The notes beneath the pieces are model-generated. The model was not told the DNA's origin, did no database searches, and saw only the letters and a program-made list of their open reading frames with translations. The position numbers and the translations under genes are program-made. A stretch of 11,921 bases of DNA from an uncultured Christensenella sp. (lineage in GTDB: Bacteria; Bacillota; Clostridia; Christensenellales; Borkfalkiaceae), in contig CAJUHC010000034.1 in NCBI GenBank assembly GCA_910586345.1, forward strand, positions 1-11,921. The letters are read 5' to 3'. This document shows, in pieces, positions 5,835 to 11,921 of the stretch; the stretch's first letter is position 1; every line of letters begins with the position of its first letter.

Positions 5835-5861
5835 AAAAAACGGCTATTATAGCCGTTTTTT
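5835..5861. terminator. Bidirectional terminator after uvrA
   Basis: Twelve-base arms AAAAAACGGCTA (5835-5846) and TAGCCGTTTTTT (5850-5861) pair around a 3-base loop. On the minus strand the hairpin starts two bases after the uvrA stop codon (5864-5866) and ends in six T, so it terminates the uvrBA transcript just before the promoter of the ferritin-like gene. The symmetric A/T tracts allow function in both directions. Confidence 0.92.
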
Positions 5862-5863
5862 AG

Positions 5864-8680
5864 TTAATTTAATACCTGTTTTAAGAATTGACCCGTATAG
5901 CTTTCTTTACATTCCGCTACGTCTTCGGGTGTACCGGAAGTTAAAATCGTTCCTCCCTTATCGCCCCCCTCTGGACCCAAATCTATTATCCAGTCGGAAG
6001 TTTTTATAACGTCGAGATTGTGTTCGATAACAAGAACTGTATTGCCTCCGCTTCTGAGTCTCGATAAAATTTTTATAAGTTTGTCAACGTCGTAACTGTG
6101 CAGACCCGTAGTCGGTTCGTCGAGAATATAGAAGGTCTTGCCCGTACCGCGCTTAGAAAGTTCGGCGGCGAGTTTTACGCGCTGGGCTTCGCCGCCCGAA
6201 AGCGTGGTAGCGCTCTGACCGAGTTTGATATAACCGAGACCGACGTCGCAAAGAGTGGACATTTTATTGTAGATACCCGTTACGGGTTTAAAGAATTCAG
6301 CCGCCTCTTCCACCGTCATTTCCAAGACGTCCGATATATTTTTGCCTTTATATTTGACGTCGAGAGTTTCGCGGTTGTAACGCTTACCGCCGCAGACTTC
6401 GCAGGGCACGTAAATGTCAGGCAGGAAGTGCATTGCAATCTGGATAATACCGTCGCCCTGACAGTGCTCGCATCTGCCGCCTGCAACATTGAACGAAAAT
6501 CTGCCGCTCTTATAACCTTTTTCTTTCGCGTCGGGAGTTGCGGCGAACAAATCGCGTATCACCGTAAACACTCCCGTATAAGTCGCGGGATTGCTTCTGG
6601 GCGTTCTGCCTATCGGCTGTTGGTCTATCGCGATAACTTTGTCAAAGTATTCGACACCCTCGAATACTTCCGCTTTGCCGAGCTGTCTGCGCGCGCCGTT
6701 CAGACTGTTCGCGAGATAAGGATAAACTATCTCGTTGACAAAACTTGATTTTCCGCTTCCCGAAACTCCCGTTACAGCGGTAATCAGCCCGACGGGTATT
6801 TCAGCCGTTATATTTTTGAGATTGTTTTGTTTACAGCCTTTAACCTTTAAAAATCTACCGTCCGGCGATACCCGTTTTTCAGGAACCTCTATCTTACGTC
6901 TGCCCGCAAGAAAATCGCCCGTAATAGAACGCGGTTCGTTCATAATATCCTGCAAAGAACCGCAGGCGACCACTTCTCCGCCGTGAACCCCCGCTTTGGG
7001 GCCTATATCGACTATATAATCCGCAGCGCGCATCGTGTCCTCGTCGTGCTCGACGACTATCAGCGTATTGCCTATATCTCTCAAACCCAAAAGAGAATTC
7101 AAAAGTTTCTGATTGTCGCGCTGATGAAGACCGATACTCGGCTCGTCGAGTATATACAGCACTCCCGAAAGCGCGCTGCCAATCTGGGTAGCAAGACGTA
7201 TTCGCTGACTTTCGCCGCCGGAAAGGGTTGCCGCACTGCGTGAAAGAGTGAGATAGCCGAGTCCGACGTTTTTTAAAAAACTCAGACGGCTTTTTATTTC
7301 TTTTACTATTCCGTCGGCAATCAAACGTTCGGTCTTTCCGAAAAAGCCGAATTCGGTAAACTTGCATAAATCGTCAACGGACATTCCGCAGGCTTCCATT
7401 ATATTTTTACCGTCAACGGTGACCGCAAGCGCTTCTTTTTTCAGTCTTCTGCCTTTACAGACGGGGCAGTCCGTAGTTCGCATATAGCGCTCTATATCCC
7501 ATTTTACGCCGTCGGACGAAGTCTGGTTGTATCTGCGCTGCAAGTTAGTTACGAAACCCTCCCAAGCGGTTTTATAACTGCCCGTAAAACGGTACGCATT
7601 GTATTCGAGGTCTATTTTCTCGCCGCCATTGCCGTACATAAGAATATCGTAAATTTTCCCGGGCAATTCTTTGACGGGAACGTCGAGCGAGAACCCGTAA
7701 ACCTTGGACAGCGCATTGAGATACATCTGCGTCATAGACGAAGAATCGAGATTCCACCCGCTTATTTTTATTGCTCCGTCGCGGAGAGATTTTTCTTTAT
7801 CGGGACAAATAAGGTCGGGGTCGACTATCTGTTTGAAGCCGAGCCCCGAACACTCGGGACAAGCGCCCCACGGCGTATTGAACGAAAAAATACGTGGTTC
7901 TATTTCTTCTATCGAAATTCCGCAGTCGGGGCAGGCGTAGTTCGAAGAATACAGCTCCTCTTTGCCGTCGCAATCTATAACGACGAGCCCGTCCGCGAGT
8001 TTCAGCGCGCCTTCGAGACTGTCCGTAAGACGCCTCAATACGCCGTCCTTAATAACGAGCCTGTCGATTATTACGGAAATACTGTGACGGATATTCTTTT
8101 CAAGACGAATTTCTTCCTGTAAATCGTAAATTAAACCGTCTATCTTGACTCTCGCGTAACCGCTTTTTTTATAATTGGCGAGTTCTTTCGCGAATTCGCC
8201 TTTCTTGCCCCTGAAAACGGGAGCTTCAACCATTATCTTACTGCCTTCGGGCATTAACATAACCCTGTCGGCTATTTCGTCGACGGACTGACGACGGATT
8301 TCCCTGCCGCATTCGGGACAGTGCGGAATTCCCACGCGCGCGTAAAGCAGACGGAAATAGTCGTAAATCTCCGTTACAGTGCCCACAGTCGAGCGGGGAT
8401 TGTGCGAAGTCGTTTTCTGGTCTATGGAAATCGCGGGAGAAAGTCCGTCTATAAGTTCGACGTCGGGCTTATCCATCTGACCCAAAAACTGACGCGCATA
8501 CGACGAAAGACTCTCTATATAGCGTCTTTGACCCTCGGCAAACACGGTATCGAACGCAAGCGTTGATTTTCCGCTCCCCGAAAGCCCCGTAAATACGGTC
8601 AAAGTATTACGGGGAATACGGACGTCTATATTCTTTAAATTATTTTCTTTTGCGCCTTTGATATATATTTCTTCTTTCAT
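5864..8680 (-). CDS. uvrA: Excinuclease ABC subunit A
   Basis: UvrA is the damage-sensing ATPase of nucleotide excision repair. It forms a dimer, loads UvrB on damaged DNA and then leaves. The protein has 938 residues, normal length. The first ABC module has Walker A TGLSGSGKST (31-40), signature LSGGESQR (486-493) and Walker B YILDEPSIGLH (509-519). The second has Walker A TGVSGSGKSS (637-646), signature LSGGEAQR (827-834) and YILDEPTTGLH (851-861). Zinc-binding cysteine pairs are C250/C253 with C274/C277 and C737/C740 with C760/C763; a further CPVC is at 405-408 and CPEC at 121-124. GQRRYIESLSSYARQFLGQM and TSHNPRSTVGTVTEIYDYFR are typical UvrA sequence. The ATG overlaps the uvrB stop codon by four bases (ATGA), so translation is coupled. 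A terminator follows at once. Confidence 0.98.
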   Translation of the reverse strand: MKEEIYIKGAKENNLKNIDVRIPRNTLTVFTGLSGSGKSTLAFDTVFAEGQRRYIESLSSYARQFLGQMDKPDVELIDGLSPAISIDQKTTSHNPRSTVGTVTEIYDYFRLLYARVGIPHCPECGREIRRQSVDEIADRVMLMPEGSKIMVEAPVFRGKKGEFAKELANYKKSGYARVKIDGLIYDLQEEIRLEKNIRHSISVIIDRLVIKDGVLRRLTDSLEGALKLADGLVVIDCDGKEELYSSNYACPDCGISIEEIEPRIFSFNTPWGACPECSGLGFKQIVDPDLICPDKEKSLRDGAIKISGWNLDSSSMTQMYLNALSKVYGFSLDVPVKELPGKIYDILMYGNGGEKIDLEYNAYRFTGSYKTAWEGFVTNLQRRYNQTSSDGVKWDIERYMRTTDCPVCKGRRLKKEALAVTVDGKNIMEACGMSVDDLCKFTEFGFFGKTERLIADGIVKEIKSRLSFLKNVGLGYLTLSRSAATLSGGESQRIRLATQIGSALSGVLYILDEPSIGLHQRDNQKLLNSLLGLRDIGNTLIVVEHDEDTMRAADYIVDIGPKAGVHGGEVVACGSLQDIMNEPRSITGDFLAGRRKIEVPEKRVSPDGRFLKVKGCKQNNLKNITAEIPVGLITAVTGVSGSGKSSFVNEIVYPYLANSLNGARRQLGKAEVFEGVEYFDKVIAIDQQPIGRTPRSNPATYTGVFTVIRDLFAATPDAKEKGYKSGRFSFNVAGGRCEHCQGDGIIQIAMHFLPDIYVPCEVCGGKRYNRETLDVKYKGKNISDVLEMTVEEAAEFFKPVTGIYNKMSTLCDVGLGYIKLGQSATTLSGGEAQRVKLAAELSKRGTGKTFYILDEPTTGLHSYDVDKLIKILSRLRSGGNTVLVIEHNLDVIKTSDWIIDLGPEGGDKGGTILTSGTPEDVAECKESYTGQFLKQVLN

Positions 8681-10644
8681 TGCTTTTTACTTTTCAATAA
8701 TTTTTTCTTCAACTGCGAAATCGTATCGCGTATTTCTATTGCCCGTTCGAAATCAAGCTGGGCGGACGCGACTTTCATAAGAGCTTTCAATTTCTCTATT
8801 TCGTTAGGAATATCTTTCAGCTTTATATCGTCCGTACCCGATTTTTTGCCCGTTATGCCTATTGTGTTCTTTATTTCTTTTACGATAGTTTTAGGCACGA
8901 TACCGTGTTTTTCGTTGTATTCGGATTGAATTTTACGGCGACGTTCGGTTTCGTCGATTGCGCGTTTCATACTGCCCGTTACGGTATCGGCGTACATAAT
9001 TACTCTGCCCTCGGCGTTTCGCGCCGCTCTGCCTATCGTCTGAACAAGCGAAGTTTCGCTCCTTAAAAAACCTTCTTTATCCGCGTCGAGTATGGCTACG
9101 AGCTTGACTTCGGGAAGGTCGAGCCCCTCCCTAAGAAGATTTATGCCGCACAGAACGTCGAATTCTCCGCTTCTGAGCCCGTTGATTATGTCTATGCGTT
9201 CAAGCGCGTCTATATCGCTGTGCATATAACGGACCTTATGTCCGTGTTCTTTAAGATAGTCGGTAAGGCTTTCAGCCATACGTTTAGTCAACGTCGTAAC
9301 GAGAATTCTGCCTCGCTCGGAAACGACTTCGTTTATCTCGCCGAGCAAATCGTCAATCTGCCCTTTCGTCGGGCGGATAGTCACTATCGGGTCCAAAAGT
9401 CCCGTAGGACGTATAAGCTGTTCGACGACGTTTCCCGCCTGTTCCATTTCATAAGGCGCAGGAGTTGCAGATACGCATATAAGCTGAGGCACTCTCTCGT
9501 CGAATTCTTCGAAAGTCAAAGGTCTGTTGTCGTAAGCCGACTTCAACCGGAAGCCGTATCCGACGAGGTTGTCCTTTCTCGACCTGTCGCCGTGATACAT
9601 AGCGCGTATCTGAGGAATAGTTATATGACTTTCGTCGATAAACACGAGAAACCTGCCAGACGGAAAATAATCTAAAAGCGTAAACGAAGGTTCACCTGCG
9701 CTCCTTCCGTCGAAGTAACGGCTGTAATTTTCAACTCCCGAACAGTAACCGATTTCTTTCATCATTTCGAGGTCGTAAGTAGTACGCTGTTCGAGGCGCT
9801 GGGCTTCGAGCAGTTTTCCGCTGTCCTGAAAAGCTTTCACCTCGTCGCGCATATCCCTTTCGATAAGCGAAAGCGCGCTTTGCATCTTGTCCGAACCTAC
9901 CGCATACTGGCTTGCAGGAAAAATAAGCACGTGTTTGAGTTCCGAAATTATGTTGCCCGTCAGCGCGTCCTCTTCGCAGATTCTGTCTATTTCGTCGCCG
10001 AAAAACTCGACGCGCACCGCCACTTCCGAATTGCTTGCCGGAAAGATTTCAACGGTATCGCCGCGAACGCGGAACGAAGAACGTTTAAAGTCTACGTCGC
10101 GCCTTGCATACTGGATTTCGACGAGCTTTCTCAAAAGCTCGTCGCGCTCCAACTGCATACCGGGTCGAAGCGAGACGGAAAGGCGAAAATACTCTTCTGG
10201 AGCGCCTAAACCGTAAATACAGCTAACCGAGGCGACGACAATCACGTCCTCGCGTTCGCCGAGCGAACTCGTAGCCGAGTTGCGCAATTTATCGATTTCA
10301 TCGTTTAAACTCATATCTTTTTCGATATAAGTATCCGTCGACGGAATATAGCTTTCGGGCTGATAATAGTCGTAATACGAAACGAAATATTCGACGCGGT
10401 TATTCGGAAAAAATTCTTTGAACTCGTTGCAAAGCTGGGCGGCAAGCGTTTTGTTGTGCGCAATAACAAGCGTCGGTCTGTTTACTTCCTTTATAACGTT
10501 AGCCATAGTAAACGTCTTTCCGCTTCCCGTAACTCCCACGAGAACCTGCGTTCTAACGCCGTCGAGCACCCCTTCGACAAGACCGCTGATTGCCTGCGGC
10601 TGATCGCCGGTTGGATTAAATTTTGAGTGCAGCTCGAATTTCAT
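8677..10644 (-). CDS. uvrB: Excinuclease ABC subunit B
   Basis: UvrB is the helicase-like subunit of nucleotide excision repair. It verifies the lesion with a beta-hairpin and recruits UvrC for incision. The protein has 655 residues, normal length. Walker A is GVTGSGKT (37-44). The beta-hairpin and its surroundings read SYYDYYQPESYIPSTDTYIE (89-108). Walker B is FIDESH (335-340), followed by SATPAPYE (392-399) and motif VI QTIGRAARN (535-543). The C-terminal UVR domain, which binds UvrC, spans about 614-648. The start at 10644 matches the family N-terminus (short lead-in to GDQP). No Shine-Dalgarno precedes it, while a -10 box ends seven bases upstream. A second, consensus promoter with a possible SOS box lies about 70 bases further up. 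The gene overlaps uvrA by four bases. uvrC is not in the window. Confidence 0.98.
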   Translation of the reverse strand: MKFELHSKFNPTGDQPQAISGLVEGVLDGVRTQVLVGVTGSGKTFTMANVIKEVNRPTLVIAHNKTLAAQLCNEFKEFFPNNRVEYFVSYYDYYQPESYIPSTDTYIEKDMSLNDEIDKLRNSATSSLGEREDVIVVASVSCIYGLGAPEEYFRLSVSLRPGMQLERDELLRKLVEIQYARRDVDFKRSSFRVRGDTVEIFPASNSEVAVRVEFFGDEIDRICEEDALTGNIISELKHVLIFPASQYAVGSDKMQSALSLIERDMRDEVKAFQDSGKLLEAQRLEQRTTYDLEMMKEIGYCSGVENYSRYFDGRSAGEPSFTLLDYFPSGRFLVFIDESHITIPQIRAMYHGDRSRKDNLVGYGFRLKSAYDNRPLTFEEFDERVPQLICVSATPAPYEMEQAGNVVEQLIRPTGLLDPIVTIRPTKGQIDDLLGEINEVVSERGRILVTTLTKRMAESLTDYLKEHGHKVRYMHSDIDALERIDIINGLRSGEFDVLCGINLLREGLDLPEVKLVAILDADKEGFLRSETSLVQTIGRAARNAEGRVIMYADTVTGSMKRAIDETERRRKIQSEYNEKHGIVPKTIVKEIKNTIGITGKKSGTDDIKLKDIPNEIEKLKALMKVASAQLDFERAIEIRDTISQLKKKLLKSKKQ

Positions 10645-10651
10645 CTTAAAA

Positions 10652-10680
10652 ATTATAACCTATTCAGTAATTTTTTACAA
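10652..10680 (-). promoter_or_regulatory. uvrBA proximal promoter P2, adjacent to the start codon
   Basis: On the minus strand TTGTAA (10675-10680), 17 bases and a perfect TATAAT (10652-10657) are followed by seven bases (TTTTAAG) and the uvrB ATG. The transcript would begin at or one base before the ATG and be leaderless. Confidence 0.65.
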
Positions 10681-10703
10681 CCGTAAAAGAACCTTACATA
10701 ATA

Positions 10704-10717
10704 TAAACGTTTGTTTT
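10704..10717 (-). promoter_or_regulatory. Candidate SOS (LexA) box of uvrBA
   Basis: On the minus strand the site reads AAAACAAACGTTTA. Compared with the Bacillus LexA box CGAAC-RNRY-GTTY plus one outer base, the central AAC-RNRY-GTT core (N4 = AAAC) and the Y are intact and only outer positions differ. It lies directly after the -10 box of the upstream promoter, over the predicted transcript start, as expected for a repressor site. The LexA motif of this organism is unknown, so the call is tentative. Confidence 0.45.
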
Positions 10718-10746
10718 ATTATATTCTTGCGCCGATAAATTGTCAA
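10718..10746 (-). promoter_or_regulatory. uvrBA distal promoter P1, perfect sigma-70 consensus
   Basis: The minus strand carries TTGACA (10741-10746), exactly 17 bases and TATAAT (10718-10723), the full consensus. The transcript would start near 10711 with a leader of about 67 bases that includes promoter P2. Its -35 box begins a few bases after the terminator of the upstream LRR gene. Confidence 0.82.
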
Positions 10747-10752
10747 ACAAAA

Positions 10753-10788
10753 TAAGCGGCGGACAATCAAAAAAATGCCCGCCGCTTA
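10753..10788 (-). terminator. Terminator of the LRR gene
   Basis: Ten-base arms TAAGCGGCGG (10753-10762) and CCGCCGCTTA (10779-10788) pair. In the minus-strand RNA the stem extends three more pairs (one G-U) around a T-rich loop and is followed by TTATTTTGTTTG. It lies 16 bases after the LRR stop codon and insulates uvrBA from it. Confidence 0.8.
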
Positions 10789-10804
10789 AATTTTATTCAA
10801 TATT

Positions 10805-11860
10805 TTACTCACGCACCCAAGTAGACGTATTATAAGTTTTTAATAAATACGTAGCATTTTGCGACGGATTGGAAACATTGATATACGTAATATTTCCCCA
10901 CATATCTGTTCCGGGTAATCTCCAACCAGACGTATTTTCAAATTTTACCGATGTCAGATTATCGTTATCCGTAAATGCGCTCTCTCCGATATAATTTACC
11001 GACGCAGGAATCGTAATACTTCTGATTCCGCTAGCTTTAAACGCCTGTCTATCGATATATTCCAAACCCGAGCCAAGCGTTACGCTGCTTAAATAGATAC
11101 ACGCCCAAAAGGCAGCATCGCCTATTTTCGTAACCGTATCGGGAATACGTATGCTTCTGAGAACGGTACTTGCGCCAAAAGCTCCGTTCGCTATTGACGT
11201 AACGCTACCGTCGGAAGGTATATTGCTATATCCGCAACCCACCAGCAATTCCTTCGTTTCTGTTACGATTATACAGTTACCCGAACTGTGATATACGCTA
11301 TTTCCCGCCGCTACCTTCAACGACTCCAAGCTGCGACAGTGAAACGCATACCAACCTATTTCTTTAACTCCGCTGCCGACGGTAACATATTCCAGCGTAC
11401 TGCCCTCAAACACGCTGCTTCCGATACTTATAACGCTATCCGGAATAGTAACGCTTGTTATAGAGCTTCTGCTATACGCACTGCCGTTTATAAACCTCGT
11501 TGCGGAATTTATTTTGCATAAGGTATGATTTTTATCTATCTGACTTATAAGAACAAGATAAGGATTCCCTGAATTTCCGAGATACTTTGCGTTACCCGTT
11601 TCAGTATACTTTAAGTTGGAACAACCGGAAAAAACCGAGCTTCCGAAATTCATCAGGCTATCGGGCAGTGACACGTCTACAAGATCGCCGCACAGGCTGA
11701 ATGCTGAATTGCCCAAAGTTTCTACCCCTTCCGGAATGACAAGACTTTTTATATTCAAACAATAATAAAATGCATAATCACTTATTTCCGTAACGTCCGA
11801 CGGAATAATCAAATCGGTTAAAAGCTCTCCGTTAAGATATAAATTCTTGGCGACGGTCAA
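10805..11860 (-). CDS. BspA-like leucine-rich-repeat protein (LRR_5), 5' end missing or disrupted
   Basis: The frame encodes about 351 residues of BspA/Treponema-type leucine-rich repeats, built from units such as VTEISDYAFYYCLNIKSLVI, SVISIGSSVF, VTKIGDAAFWAC and VNYIGESAFTDNDNLTSV. Typical inserts of the family are present (NPYLVLISQID; YHSSGNCIIVTETKELLVGC). The C-terminus ends with NATYLLKTYNTSTWVRE, a usual natural end. Such proteins are normally secreted or surface-bound and mediate adhesion. No signal peptide or anchor is encoded here. The first available start is TTG at 11860 without a close Shine-Dalgarno, and it falls inside NPLTVAKNLYLNG, a motif usually internal in these proteins. 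The frame is open only to 11875, where TAG precedes it. The gene is therefore probably a truncated or frameshifted copy, or a short intracellular derivative. It ends at its own terminator. Confidence 0.75.
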   Translation of the reverse strand: MTVAKNLYLNGELLTDLIIPSDVTEISDYAFYYCLNIKSLVIPEGVETLGNSAFSLCGDLVDVSLPDSLMNFGSSVFSGCSNLKYTETGNAKYLGNSGNPYLVLISQIDKNHTLCKINSATRFINGSAYSRSSITSVTIPDSVISIGSSVFEGSTLEYVTVGSGVKEIGWYAFHCRSLESLKVAAGNSVYHSSGNCIIVTETKELLVGCGYSNIPSDGSVTSIANGAFGASTVLRSIRIPDTVTKIGDAAFWACIYLSSVTLGSGLEYIDRQAFKASGIRSITIPASVNYIGESAFTDNDNLTSVKFENTSGWRLPGTDMWGNITYINVSNPSQNATYLLKTYNTSTWVRE

Positions 11861-11864
11861 AGGA

Positions 11865-11906
11865 TTATGCGTTCTCTATTGCGGTCGTGTGGTTCTTTAC
11901 TTTCAT
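11865..11906 (-). CDS. Possible 13-codon ORF before the LRR gene (leader peptide or broken 5' end)
   Basis: On the minus strand GGGAG ends seven bases before an ATG at 11906, the best ribosome-binding site in this corner. It opens MKVKNHTTAIENA and stops (TAA) at 11865, five bases before the TTG start of the LRR frame. The LRR frame is offset by one base from it. It may be the original start of a frameshifted gene, a translated leader, or chance. A third frame is open from the window edge down to 11857 and could instead be the tail of an upstream gene. Confidence 0.2.
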   Translation of the reverse strand: MKVKNHTTAIENA

Positions 11907-11921
11907 CTCGTTTCTCCCTTA

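Noticed and set aside
6098..6748. Plus-strand 216-codon frame opposite uvrA
   Set aside because: The uvrA frame here encodes the second zinc finger and ABC module; the opposite frame is a codon-bias shadow with no recognisable domain.
10805..11860. Tandem repeat array or CRISPR-like repeat in the right-hand region
   Set aside because: The periodicity is at the protein level (BspA-type leucine-rich repeats); there are no identical DNA repeats with unique spacers.

Overview
The window looks like a piece of chromosome from an uncultured, probably gut-associated anaerobic Firmicute of the Clostridia. The grounds are moderate-to-low GC, a clostridial-type pyruvate kinase without the extra C-terminal domain, a class A RNase P RNA, two flavoproteins of families common in Clostridia, and a BspA-like leucine-rich-repeat protein of the sort found in host-associated bacteria. 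The taxonomic call is an inference from style. No gene here is diagnostic on its own, and I see no phage, transposon, tRNA or CRISPR array.

Layout from left to right. Bases 1-351 hold a divergent pair: the first codons of a zinc-ribbon protein (minus) and a 67-residue XRE repressor (plus), separated by a 41-bp operator-like inverted repeat. Bases 356-387 form a shared hairpin between xre and the convergent RNase P RNA gene rnpB (398-743, minus). Divergent promoters follow for rnpB and for pyk (pyruvate kinase, 866-2284, plus). Two back-to-back terminators (2281-2333 and 2370-2406) separate pyk from a minus-strand run: a ferritin-like di-metal protein (5249-5758), a BaiN/YhiN-family flavoprotein (4042-5217) and a COG2509-type FAD-dependent dehydrogenase (2497-4035). 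Next, also on the minus strand, is the uvrB-uvrA operon (10644 to 5864, 4-bp overlap, own terminator at 5835-5861). The right end holds a BspA-like LRR reading frame (10805-11860) that lacks a normal 5' end.

How the genes work together. uvrB and uvrA make two of the three subunits of nucleotide excision repair. They appear to be driven by a perfect-consensus promoter, with a plausible LexA/SOS box lying directly after the -10 box, plus a second promoter next to the start codon. The ferritin-like protein and the two flavoproteins form a small redox or metal-handling cluster with no assigned substrate. The XRE protein probably represses itself and the zinc-ribbon gene.

I do not see an obvious new multi-gene system. 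The points most worth a second look are: (1) two to three promoters whose -10 box lies only 5-7 nt from an ATG that has no Shine-Dalgarno sequence, predicting leaderless mRNAs; (2) an RNase P RNA in which the L15 GGU motif that pairs with tRNA CCA seems to be missing; (3) the bipartite XRE operator; (4) the candidate SOS box of uvrBA; and (5) the broken or re-started 5' end of the LRR gene.
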